Positions 52,023-60,412 of a stretch of 64,000 bases of DNA are shown here, one piece after another. The notes beneath the pieces are model-generated. The model made no database searches and was not told the DNA's origin. It saw only the letters and a list, made by a program, of their open reading frames with translations. The stretch is from Polyangium sp. 6x1 (lineage in GTDB: Bacteria; Myxococcota_A; Polyangia; Polyangiales; Polyangiaceae): positions 1 to 64,000 of the forward strand of contig NZ_JARZHH010000009.1 of the NCBI RefSeq assembly GCF_029946515.1, read 5' to 3'. The first letter of the stretch is position 1; the number at the start of each line of letters is the position of its first letter. A program made the translations under genes and the position numbers.

Positions 52023-52442
52023 TCAAGCCCCGAGCGAGCGGATCGCGTTGAGCATGCGCCGGAAGAGGCCCTCTTCCGGCGTGGGGGGTGTGGTGTCCTC
52101 GATGGGGCCGAGGGCCACGACTTCGGCGAGCTTGGTCGAGGGGACGAGGACGCCCGCGCAGCCAGGGCAACGCAGGATCTCGGGGCCGTGCCCGCGCAAG
52201 TGCTCGGGCGCGAGCGTGTCGCGGCAACGCGGGCAGATCCGCGCGCCGGGATGCGACGGTGGCATCGCCGGACGAACCTCGACGGCAGCGGCGACGCTGG
52301 AGACGTCGCCGTCGAACCAGTCGATCCAGACGGCGTGGCAGTCAGCGCAGACGTCGACCACCGCGCCCGGGGTCGGGCGTTCTTGCAAGAGGCCGCCGCA
52401 GAGCGGGCACTGCGGGGAGGCGAGGCGGTATTGCTCGCTCAT
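52023..52442 (-). CDS. Zinc-finger protein (double CxxC ribbons), 139 aa
   Basis: Two metal-binding ribbons: CPLCGG with CADCH (residues about 12-36) and CPRCRD with CPGC (about 73-97), both of the TFIIB/rubredoxin-like zinc-ribbon type. The C-terminus (EEGLFRRMLNAIRSLG) is a short amphipathic helix. The ATG overlaps the malQ stop by four bases, so the two are translationally coupled. Its role is unknown; nucleic-acid or protein binding is most likely. Confidence 0.8.
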   Translation of the reverse strand: MSEQYRLASPQCPLCGGLLQERPTPGAVVDVCADCHAVWIDWFDGDVSSVAAAVEVRPAMPPSHPGARICPRCRDTLAPEHLRGHGPEILRCPGCAGVLVPSTKLAEVVALGPIEDTTPPTPEEGLFRRMLNAIRSLGA

Positions 52443-53965
52443 CGCGCGGCTCCGGTAGGTACGGGCGCAGCGAGGCGGCCGTAGAGATCGGCGAGCTCGC
52501 GCAGGTGCAGGGCCGTCTCGCGGCGGAAGACGTCGCCGTGGAGCAGGAAGCGCCAGTTGTCGCGGGTCGTGGCAGGGTTGTTCATGCGCGCCTCGCTGCC
52601 GCGCGAGAGCACGTCCTGCATGGGAAGGATCGCGGTGTTCGCGGTGGAGGCAAACGCGGCGAGGATGAAGTCCCAGGCGATGTCCTGGCCGCTCACGCGG
52701 AGGTAACGCTGCACGTGGGAGCGCACGTGCGGCGGGGCCGCGTTCCAGAAACCCACGGTGGTGTCGTTGTCGTGGGTGCCCGGATAGACGACGTTGTCCG
52801 GCTCGTGGTTGTGCGGCAGGTGCGTGTTGTCGGCGTCGCCGCCGAACGCGAACTGGAGCACGCGCATGCCGGGCAGGCCCGCGGCACGGCGCAGCTCGTG
52901 GACGGCCTCGTCGATCATGCCGAGATCCTCGGCGACGAGCGGCATCTTGCCGTGACGCTCGAGCGCCTGGAAAAACGCGAGCCCCGGGCCCTTCACCCAG
53001 CGCCCGCTGCGCGCATCGGGCGCGCCGAACGGGACCTCCCAGTACGCGGCGAACGCGCGGAAATGATCGATGCGCGCGATGTCGGTGTGCGCGAGGACGC
53101 GACGGAGGCGAGCGCGCCACCAGGCGAAGTCATCCTCGGCCATGCGATCCCAGCGGTAGATCGGGTTGCCCCAGAGCTGGCCGGTCTCGCTGAAGTAGTC
53201 CGGCGGCACGCCCGACACGGTCTGCGGTGTGCCGAGCTCGTCGAGGTGGAAGAGGTTTCTGTGCGCCCAGACGTCGACGCTGTTGCGATCGACGTAGATC
53301 GGCAGATCGCCGACGATCCGCACACCGCGCGCATGGGCGTAAGCGCGGAGCTCGCTCCACTGGTGCTCGAAGAAAAACAGGATGGCGATCTCGCGCTCGA
53401 GCTCCCGCGCGTGCTCGGCGCGGGCCTTCGCGATCGCCGCGGGCTCGCGGTCGCGCAAGGCGGGATCCCAGTCCCACCAGGCCTTGCCGCCGTTCTTGCG
53501 CGACAGCAGCCAGAAGAGCGCGGAGTCTTCGAGCCACGAGGCCTCGGCCTCGCGGAACGCGGCGAGCGGCGCGCGGAGCGGGTGCTCGGGCTGCGCGAGG
53601 AGGCGCTCGGCCGCGCGATCGAGGCGCGGCTCCTTGAAGGCGCGCACGGCGTCGAAGTCGACGAGGCTCGCGGGCGTGAAGCCATGCGCGAGGTCTGCGG
53701 CGTCGAGCAGGCCGACCTCGTGCAGCCGGACGAGGTCGACGAGGAGCGGGTTGCCAGCGAACGCGGACCAGCAGACGTAGGGGCAGTTGTTGCTGGTCGG
53801 GTTGAGGGGCAGGACCTGCCAGAGGCCGAGGCCGGCCTGGGCGAGCCAGTCGAGGAAGCGCCGCGCGGAGGCGCCGAGATCCCCCATGCCGTAAGGGCCG
53901 GGCAGGGAGGTCGGGTGCAGGAGGATGCCCGCCTCGCGGCGGGGTTTGTCTTGGGCCTGGGTCAT
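52439..53965 (-). CDS. malQ: 4-alpha-glucanotransferase (amylomaltase), 508 aa
   Basis: Moves maltooligosaccharide chains between acceptors; used in glycogen and maltodextrin metabolism. GH77 blocks are LLHPTSLPGPYGMGDLG, WQVLPLNPTSNNCPYVCWSA, GDLPIYVDRNSVDVWAH, ARIDHFRAF (nucleophile Asp), MPLVAEDLG (acid/base Glu) and YPGTHDNDTTVGFW (third carboxylate). The start at 53965 precedes the family N-terminus, and the open frame upstream belongs to the previous gene in another reading frame. The zinc-ribbon gene follows with a four-base overlap. Confidence 0.95.
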   Translation of the reverse strand: MTQAQDKPRREAGILLHPTSLPGPYGMGDLGASARRFLDWLAQAGLGLWQVLPLNPTSNNCPYVCWSAFAGNPLLVDLVRLHEVGLLDAADLAHGFTPASLVDFDAVRAFKEPRLDRAAERLLAQPEHPLRAPLAAFREAEASWLEDSALFWLLSRKNGGKAWWDWDPALRDREPAAIAKARAEHARELEREIAILFFFEHQWSELRAYAHARGVRIVGDLPIYVDRNSVDVWAHRNLFHLDELGTPQTVSGVPPDYFSETGQLWGNPIYRWDRMAEDDFAWWRARLRRVLAHTDIARIDHFRAFAAYWEVPFGAPDARSGRWVKGPGLAFFQALERHGKMPLVAEDLGMIDEAVHELRRAAGLPGMRVLQFAFGGDADNTHLPHNHEPDNVVYPGTHDNDTTVGFWNAAPPHVRSHVQRYLRVSGQDIAWDFILAAFASTANTAILPMQDVLSRGSEARMNNPATTRDNWRFLLHGDVFRRETALHLRELADLYGRLAAPVPTGAAR

Positions 53966-54008
53966 GCGAGCGTCTCCTCTCGGCGGGCCGAAAAGCGAGC
54001 GGACGATA

Positions 54009-57000
54009 TCATCGCCGCGCCTTCTGCGTGATCCTTTGCAGCGCGGCCGAGACCGCCTCGCGCGCGCGCTTGGCCTGGGCCTCGGGATCCGACGCCGGCT
54101 GCCGCAAGGCGCGCACGGCCTCGCAGGCAGCCTTGTCCGCGGGCGGGAGCGTGACGCAGAAGAGATCGTACGAGCGCGCAGCAGGCTCGGCGAGGGCCGG
54201 CTCCTTCGCGAGGATCGCCACCGCGTGCGCGAGGACGAGGGCGAAGAGCGACGCCTGCGGCGTGGTGTCGATCCATCGCGAGACGAACGTGGGGCTCCGC
54301 GCGAGCTTGGCCAGCACGTCCCATCGGTCGCGGGTGAGGCCGAGCTCGGTCGCGAAGACGAGCACCGAGAGGTTGCGGCCGCGATCGGAGAGGGCGCTCG
54401 TGTCCGCGTCGAGCGCGGCGAGATCGTCGAGCGCGGCGTCGTCGAGCGTGGCGCAATTGACCGCGACGCTGAGCGTGTCGGCCCGCAAGCTCGGGCCGAG
54501 GAGCTTCGACCTGCCGATCGAGCGGGCCGCGCTGAGCAGGCTCGGGTTGCAGTGGCTCGGCTGGCGCTGGCGCGCGAGCAAGACGGCGGCGTCGTAGACC
54601 CGGCCGGCCGACGCGAGCTCGAGCGTGGCGCGGGTGAACGCGTCGGGATCGTAGTTTTTCTGGTCCATGCCGCCGAGGAACGCGTCGAGCGCGGGCAGGG
54701 GACCGGCGCACGCCTTGCCGGTGTCGCCCCGCCGGATCCGCGGGAGCTTGCGGAGCGCGCCGCCCGCGCGGAGCGAGAGGGCGAGGGGATAAGCGTCACA
54801 CGCGGGCGCCTCGAAGCCGCCGAGCTCGACCTTCTCCTCGGTGCAGGCGAGGGGCTCGCCGAGCACGGCGAGGGCCCGCGCGGCGCGAGCGAGCACGGGC
54901 TTCACCGCGGGCATGCCGGCGAAGGCGACGGGCGTCGTCGAGAGGATTTCTCGAAGCGCCGCGTCGTCGGTGTCGCCTTCAAGCGTGGCGCGGACGAGCG
55001 ACCAGAGATCGCCCGCGAGCAAGGGCATGCCCGCGTCGGCGGCGAGGACGGCCGTCACGGCGAGGACCGCGCGCGCGTCGGCGGCGAGGGTCTTCGGATC
55101 GGCCGGGCCGAGGGATCGGCCGCCGAGGCGCGCGCCGAAGATCGCGGCGTCGATCGCGCGGGACGCGGCGGAGGCGCCGCGCTCGGTGTCCCCGTCGAGG
55201 AAGTGGTACGCGGCGTCGATGGCCGCGGCGTGCACGTAGTACCGCGCGGCCTCGGTGTCGCGCTCGGGGCCGGCGATCGGCGCGAGGCGCGCGACGAACG
55301 AGCCCTCGGGTTTGCCGGGCGAGCGCACGCCGAGGCCCATCTGGAACGTCGACGAGCTTTCGAGGAGGCCTGCGCCGAAGGAGACGTCGAAGCTCACGTT
55401 GAAGACCTTGGAGACGGTCTTCTCCTCGTAGCGATACGACATGCGCGGCATCACGAGCCCGCTCGACTCGGCCTTCACGAGGAACGCGTCGAGGTCCTCG
55501 CGCGCCTTCGTGCGGTCGCCCGTGTTCGCGCGCTTGATCGCCTCCATCACGGCCACCACGGCGTCCGCGGCCTCGGGCTCCTCGCAGGCGCGCGTGACGG
55601 CGCCGCGCATGCCCTCGGCGTACTCGCTCGGCCGCGGCGGCTCGCCGTGCCTCGCCCGGAAGACCTCACGCGCGAAGCGCAGGGCCCAGCCGAGCTCCGA
55701 GGCGCCGCTCGACGCCGCGGTGATGGCCGCGTCGGGCGGAGGTTTGTCCGTGGCCACCGAGACGAGCACGCCGCCGAGCAGGCAAAAATCGGCCTGATCG
55801 CGCTTGCCCTGGGCGCGCAAGGTGCCGGAGAGCGAGACGAGGAGCGCGTCGAGCCCGCCTCGCGTGGTCTCCACCTCGGCGGCGCGCGCGAGCGCGTCGA
55901 GGAGGCCGACCGGCGTGCCCGCGCGTTCGTCGCGGAAGATCGCGGCGAGCGCGCCGAGGAGATTTTTCACGCGTGTCGGGTCGATCGACGTCGCCTTCGG
56001 CTCGGCGAGGTACGTCCGCACGAGGCCGTAGATCGACGTGATCGCGTCGGCGAACGCGCGCTCGTCCCACTCGACGAGGCCTGCCGAAAAGGCGCGCTCG
56101 GCGTCGGCCGCCGGGATCACGAAGGTGAACGGCGCGGCCTTGTTCTTCCGGGGCGACGCGACGTCGATCGCGTCCGACAGGATCGTCACGACGAACCTCG
56201 CGCGGCGGATCGTCGCGCTGTCCCCCTTCGCGTACGAAGGGCTCGCGAGGATGCGTCTCCGCACGTCACCGAGCCGCGCGAGGACACGGCGCGCCGCGGG
56301 GCTCGGCCCGCCCTTCGCGGCGCACGTCGGCTCGGCTCCGGAAGGTTTGTCGAGGAGGACCGTGGCGAGCGCGGCGATCGTTTGATCCCCAAGGGTCACC
56401 ACGTCCTCGAGCAGGCCCGCGGGCATCGGCTCCGCGCCCTCGCCGAGGCCGGCGATGGCTTCCCGCAGGGCATCACGCGCGGCCTTGCGATCGGCGGGGA
56501 AGCGGGCCGGATCGGCCGCGTCGGGGTCGAGCTTGCCGGCGCTGCCGAGCGCGAGGTAGCGGGCCACGCTGGCGGCGAGGCGCGCGAGCGGGCGCCGCGC
56601 GACGGAAGGATCACCGAGGGCCTGCCCGATCCGCAGCGCGGCCGCGTCGAGATCGGGGCGCTCGCCGAGCAGCATGCGCACGAGCGCGTCGGCCGTGAAG
56701 AGCCCGGCCACGCCCCAGCCGCTCTGGCGGGCGAGATCCCCGTCGAGCTTCTTGCGGAACGCGCCGAGCAGGCCCGAATAAAACGCGCTCTGGATCGCCG
56801 CCGGATACGCCGTCGCGGCCAGGATGCCGGTGAAGGCGGCCTCGAAGACCTCGGAGGCGTCCTTCGCGCGCCCGATCCGCTCCTCGATCGTGCGTCGCAA
56901 CAGATCGACGAGCGCATCCCGCAGCGTCGCGTCCGCGACGAGGCCGGGCGCGTACGCGAGCGTGACCACGCTCATCGAGCGCATGCGATCGGGGTGCGCC

Positions 57001-58355
57001 TGGTGGAGCTGCGCGAGCGCGGCGAGGTGCGCGGAGACGAGCGTCGAGACGCGCCGGAACGTGGGCGTCTGCGCGAGCGAGATCCCCGAGAGCTCGCCGC
57101 GCTGCTGCGTGAGCGCGAAGGCGTGGGCCCAGGTCGTGCGGGCGTCGTCGACCGCGCGAACGAAGGCGTCGTACCGGGGCAACCACGCCGCGAGCGGCAG
57201 GAGGTTCTTCCGGGTCGTGTCGAGCGAAAGCGACGGCGTGAGCGCGCGACCCATCGCGTACGCGAAGGCCAGATCGTCGGGCCCCTGGAAGCTCGGCGGA
57301 GGCGCGGCGACGCAGGCCTCCTGCGGGCCGAAGAGCGCGCGGAGCCCCTCGCGTTTGCCCTCCGGCGCGGCCGCGAGGATGGCCTCGCCGAGCACCTTCC
57401 AGGTCGCGCCGTCGTCCTCCGCGGCCCGGACACGCAGGAGGTGACCGTACGGCGTGCCGTCGCGCAACGTGTCCGGCCCCGGAGGCCCGCTCGAGCGCGC
57501 GTTCGGATACGGCGAGCTCCACGCGCCCTCCGGAGGTTCGAGCGCGATGCCAGCGCTCTCCAGCAGCGTGAGCAAGTACCTGCCGCGGAGCACGGGCTCG
57601 GCATCCTCGGAAGGGTGCGAGGGCCTTCGCTCGCTCGCGGCGCTCCGTCGATCGAGCAGCTTGGAGAGGCGCTCGGCCTCGCCAGCCGCGTCGACGTAGC
57701 GGAAGCTCGCGGCATGCTCGGCGGTGCGCCGGACGGCTTGCGCGATCTCCAGATCCAGATCGAGGACCGCCTCGGGATCCCGCGAAAGGATGTCCTGCAC
57801 GACGGGCGGCAAGCCGGCCATGAAAGGACGGAGCGGATCGTTCGGGAAGATCTCCGTCAACGTCTTCGCGTCGACGCGGATGCGCGCGATCGTCTCCCAG
57901 CCGAGCGACGTTCCCATCGCAGCAAGCAGCGCCGCCGCGTCGATCGACGCCGGCCGAGGCAGCGGCCCGGTCCGGATTTCCACAGCACCTTTGCGCTCGG
58001 AGACCCGCAGCGACGGAGGATCCTGCTCGCGCAGCACGACCGACTTCGCGCCGCGCATCTTCGGCTCGGACTTCGCGTCACGCCAGAGCGACGCCCACGG
58101 GTCGGCGGCGTCGCGCTCGGCCCGCGCCGCCGCGTACGCATCGAGCAACGCCGTCGGATCCCGCTCTTCCCGCGCAGCCGCTGCGATCGCGCCCTCGCAC
58201 GTGGCGAGCGCATCCTTGTCGCAGCGGACGCCCGACGTCGCCGTCGTCTTCGGAGGAGGCGGCGCGACGCAACTCCCGGCAGCCAGGATCAAGGCCATCG
58301 CGGAGACGACCGCGCGCACGGCTCGTTTCCCGGGCCCCTCGCGTCGCGCCTGCAT
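54009..58355 (-). CDS. Very large hypothetical lipoprotein, 1448 aa
   Basis: Unrecognised. Signal and lipobox are in VVSAMALILAAGSC, so it is exported and lipid-anchored. The rest is mostly helical with Ala/Arg/Glu-rich stretches and few repeats of clear unit size; TPR-like pieces occur late (ARYYVHAAAIDAAYHFLDGD, TLAADARAVLAVTAVLAADA). A beta segment near residue 1000 (VSKVFNVSFDVSFGAGLLE, STFQMGLGVRS) interrupts the helices. The start at 58355 overlaps the stop of the preceding lipoprotein gene by one base (TGATG), which decides it. Possibly a structural envelope protein. Confidence 0.75.
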   Translation of the reverse strand: MQARREGPGKRAVRAVVSAMALILAAGSCVAPPPPKTTATSGVRCDKDALATCEGAIAAAAREERDPTALLDAYAAARAERDAADPWASLWRDAKSEPKMRGAKSVVLREQDPPSLRVSERKGAVEIRTGPLPRPASIDAAALLAAMGTSLGWETIARIRVDAKTLTEIFPNDPLRPFMAGLPPVVQDILSRDPEAVLDLDLEIAQAVRRTAEHAASFRYVDAAGEAERLSKLLDRRSAASERRPSHPSEDAEPVLRGRYLLTLLESAGIALEPPEGAWSSPYPNARSSGPPGPDTLRDGTPYGHLLRVRAAEDDGATWKVLGEAILAAAPEGKREGLRALFGPQEACVAAPPPSFQGPDDLAFAYAMGRALTPSLSLDTTRKNLLPLAAWLPRYDAFVRAVDDARTTWAHAFALTQQRGELSGISLAQTPTFRRVSTLVSAHLAALAQLHQAHPDRMRSMSVVTLAYAPGLVADATLRDALVDLLRRTIEERIGRAKDASEVFEAAFTGILAATAYPAAIQSAFYSGLLGAFRKKLDGDLARQSGWGVAGLFTADALVRMLLGERPDLDAAALRIGQALGDPSVARRPLARLAASVARYLALGSAGKLDPDAADPARFPADRKAARDALREAIAGLGEGAEPMPAGLLEDVVTLGDQTIAALATVLLDKPSGAEPTCAAKGGPSPAARRVLARLGDVRRRILASPSYAKGDSATIRRARFVVTILSDAIDVASPRKNKAAPFTFVIPAADAERAFSAGLVEWDERAFADAITSIYGLVRTYLAEPKATSIDPTRVKNLLGALAAIFRDERAGTPVGLLDALARAAEVETTRGGLDALLVSLSGTLRAQGKRDQADFCLLGGVLVSVATDKPPPDAAITAASSGASELGWALRFAREVFRARHGEPPRPSEYAEGMRGAVTRACEEPEAADAVVAVMEAIKRANTGDRTKAREDLDAFLVKAESSGLVMPRMSYRYEEKTVSKVFNVSFDVSFGAGLLESSSTFQMGLGVRSPGKPEGSFVARLAPIAGPERDTEAARYYVHAAAIDAAYHFLDGDTERGASAASRAIDAAIFGARLGGRSLGPADPKTLAADARAVLAVTAVLAADAGMPLLAGDLWSLVRATLEGDTDDAALREILSTTPVAFAGMPAVKPVLARAARALAVLGEPLACTEEKVELGGFEAPACDAYPLALSLRAGGALRKLPRIRRGDTGKACAGPLPALDAFLGGMDQKNYDPDAFTRATLELASAGRVYDAAVLLARQRQPSHCNPSLLSAARSIGRSKLLGPSLRADTLSVAVNCATLDDAALDDLAALDADTSALSDRGRNLSVLVFATELGLTRDRWDVLAKLARSPTFVSRWIDTTPQASLFALVLAHAVAILAKEPALAEPAARSYDLFCVTLPPADKAACEAVRALRQPASDPEAQAKRAREAVSAALQRITQKARR

Positions 58356-58858
58356 CACGCACCCCCGCCCGAATCGCACGACGGCGCAGTCGTGATCGTC
58401 CGGTTCACGCGAAGCACACTCCCTTCGCCGCCCTGGAGCGGCTCACCCGCGTCATCCACGACGACGATCTCCACATCGAACGTGCCGTACCGATCCGCCA
58501 CGCCGATCATCGGGAGCTCCACGACCGTCCCCGATCCACGGTTCACCACCTTGCCGTTCGCCGAGAGCTCGAGGTGCCCACACGCCGCCGTCGCCCCGCA
58601 GAGCCCAGGCGGCCGCAGGAAGAGCGCTTTGACCTCGAGCACGAACGGGATCCGCACGTCGGGCGCCTCGCCAATCGAGATGCAGGCCCCATCCGCGGGG
58701 CTCTTGAGGGAGATCGTGGGCGGGTCGGTCTCGGTCGTCGCCGTGCTGGAGTCGTCGCTCTCGTCGGTGCAGCCAGCGAGCAGGGCCGCGCAGAGGACGA
58801 GCGAGCGCCCCGAGGCGCGCTGGATGCGCGCGAAGAAAGCATGCGGGAAGCGTGTCAT
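58355..58858 (-). CDS. Small lipoprotein with Ig-like beta domain, 167 aa
   Basis: Signal with lipobox LLAGC. The mature part reads like one Ig-type sandwich (PTISLKSPADGACISIG, IPFVLEVKALFLRPPG, LELSANGKVVNRGSGTVVEL, FDVEIVVVDDAGEPLQGG). Its stop overlaps the start of the 1448-residue lipoprotein gene, so the two products may act together. Divergent from the BolA-like gene with 65 bases between them. Confidence 0.75.
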   Translation of the reverse strand: MTRFPHAFFARIQRASGRSLVLCAALLAGCTDESDDSSTATTETDPPTISLKSPADGACISIGEAPDVRIPFVLEVKALFLRPPGLCGATAACGHLELSANGKVVNRGSGTVVELPMIGVADRYGTFDVEIVVVDDAGEPLQGGEGSVLRVNRTITTAPSCDSGGGA

Positions 58859-58923
58859 CGCGCCTTTGTAACCCAGGCCCGAGCGGGATGGGAGGGATGC
58901 GAAATCCGGGCTAAGCTCGCCGC

Positions 58924-59247
58924 GTGTCGCGCCAAGAGCGAATCGAGCAAAAGCTCTCCGAAGCCCTCGCGCCCGTGGTCCTCACGGTCGAGAACGAGAG
59001 CAAGAACCACAACGTGCCCAAGGGCGCCGAGACGCACTTCAAGGTGCTCATCGTGAGCCCCGTCTTCGAAGGCCTCGGCACCATCGACCGGCACCGCAAG
59101 GTGCACACGGCCCTCGCCGACGAGCTACGCTCGGGCCTACACGCACTCACGCTCCGCGCACTCACACCCGCGCAGTTCGACGCCGAAGGCGCCCCCGGCT
59201 TCGAGTCGCCGCCCTGCCTCGGCGGCTCGAAGCACGACAAGAAGTGA
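58924..59247 (+). CDS. bolA: BolA-family protein, 107 aa
   Basis: GTG start. IEQKLSEALAPVVLTVENES, then HFKVLIVSPVFEGLGTIDRH, RKVHTALADELRSGLHALTL give the BolA/IbaG fold, with the conserved F-x-G-L-x2-I-x-R-H-R and H-A-L positions. BolA proteins bind monothiol glutaredoxins and [2Fe-2S] clusters, or DNA. A short acidic/Gly C-terminal tail is extra. It is followed after seven bases by the metallophosphoesterase gene, so the two form an operon. Confidence 0.88.
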   Translation: MSRQERIEQKLSEALAPVVLTVENESKNHNVPKGAETHFKVLIVSPVFEGLGTIDRHRKVHTALADELRSGLHALTLRALTPAQFDAEGAPGFESPPCLGGSKHDKK

Positions 59248-59254
59248 GTTCGGC

Positions 59255-60070
59255 ATGCTCACGCTCAGCCTGATCACCGATCTCCACTTCGGCCCCGAAG
59301 CTGGATTCGCAGGCAAGCTGCGCAAGCTGACGCGCAGCGCCCCCGGCCTCACCAAGGCCTTCGTCGCCCGCATGAACGACGTCGTTCACCCGGACCTCGT
59401 CGTGAACCTCGGCGACGACATCGAAGACGAAGACCACGACGCCGACCTCGCCCGCTACACCGCCTGCGTGAACCTCCTTCGAGGCACACAAGCCGAGCTC
59501 GTGAACGTCGCAGGCAACCACGACACCGCGCACCTCGCGCCCGCAGAGCTGCTCTCGGTCTGGCAACGCCCCGACCTCGATCGCCTCTACCACTCGTTCG
59601 ATCGAGGCGGCTTCCACTTCATCGTGCTCCACACACGCGAGCGCAAAGATCGCGACGTGACCGTCGGCGAAGATCAACTCCGCTGGCTGCGCGAAGATCT
59701 CGCCAGCACAAGCGCCCCAACCGTGGTCCTCATGCACCACAGCGCAGCCGACCAAGACCTCCGCGGCAACCGCTGGTTCGAAGGCGCGCCGCACATCTGT
59801 CTCGTCGAGGAACGTCGCGCCCTCCGCGCCATCCTGCGCGAAAGCGGCCTCGTACGAGCCGTCTTCAACGGCCACCTGCACTGGAACCACCTCGACGTGA
59901 TCGACGGCATCCCGTTCATCACGCTGCAAAGCCTCATCGAAAACCTCGACGAAGACGCCCCCGGCCGTCCCGCCGCCGCACACGCCATCGTGCACCTGGA
60001 GTCGACCCGCGTCGTCGTGAAGATCGAAGGCGCCGAGCGCGCGACGTACCAGTTCGAGGCGGCAACGTAG
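59255..60070 (+). CDS. Calcineurin-like metallophosphoesterase, 271 aa
   Basis: All five family motifs are present: D-x-H (ITDLHFG, residues 9 and 11), GD (NLGDDIED), GNHD (VAGNHD), H (VLMHHS) and G-H-x-H (GHLHWNH), so a dinuclear metal centre is expected. No signal peptide or membrane span; cytosolic. The substrate is not given by sequence. It lies seven bases after the BolA-like gene. Its stop codon TAG opens the following hairpin repeat. Confidence 0.9.
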   Translation: MLTLSLITDLHFGPEAGFAGKLRKLTRSAPGLTKAFVARMNDVVHPDLVVNLGDDIEDEDHDADLARYTACVNLLRGTQAELVNVAGNHDTAHLAPAELLSVWQRPDLDRLYHSFDRGGFHFIVLHTRERKDRDVTVGEDQLRWLREDLASTSAPTVVLMHHSAADQDLRGNRWFEGAPHICLVEERRALRAILRESGLVRAVFNGHLHWNHLDVIDGIPFITLQSLIENLDEDAPGRPAAAHAIVHLESTRVVVKIEGAERATYQFEAAT

Positions 60071-60180
60071 CGCCGGGGTTTCACCCCGGACCCGACCAGG
60101 GGTTGTCCACCCCTGGACCCGGACCAGGCGCGGCCTGGACCGAAGGTCGAAGAACTGCGCGATGCGCAGTTCTTCGAACG
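60067..60180 (+). repeat. Composite hairpin repeat, copy 5
   Basis: Begins in the stop of the phosphoesterase gene (GTAGCGCCGGGG). Stems: CCGGGG/CCCCGG, CCAGGGG/CCCCTGG, CCAGGC/GCCTGG and a perfect 14-bp stem (arms 60147-60160 and 60164-60177, loop GAT). Confidence 0.85.
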
Positions 60181-60289
60181 GGCTCGTGGCAAGACCGGCA
60201 ACGGGCTGGCCAGCCAAGCCGACGTGTCTGCTGAAGGCGGGCAGCGCTGCTGTTTCAGCTGGCAAGCCCGCTCGTGGTCTTGCCACGGG

Positions 60290-60412
60290 CCCGTCGGAGA
60301 AACCGCGCATCGCGCGGTTTCTCCGCCCCCGGTCCAGGCCGCGCTTGGTCCGGGGTGCAGGGGGTGGACAACCCCCTGCTGGGGTGCGGGGCAACGCCCC
60401 GCTCCGCGCTCA
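60290..60412 (-). repeat. Composite hairpin repeat, copy 6 (minus orientation)
   Basis: Mirror arrangement of copy 5, ending at the aldehyde dehydrogenase stop. A perfect 14-bp stem (arms 60295-60308 and 60312-60325, loop ATC) has ...AAACCGCGC in place of ...GAACTGCGC, with the partner arm changed to match. Further stems are AAGCGCGGCCTGG-type, GCAGGGGG/CCCCCTGC and GCGGGGC/GCCCCGC, each with paired changes relative to copy 5. Confidence 0.85.

Noticed and set aside
53925-58871. A 1648-codon open frame on the plus strand
   Set aside because: It is antisense to the 1448-residue lipoprotein gene, has extreme Arg/Glu/Gly content and no domain; the minus-strand gene has a signal peptide, lipobox and coupled neighbour.
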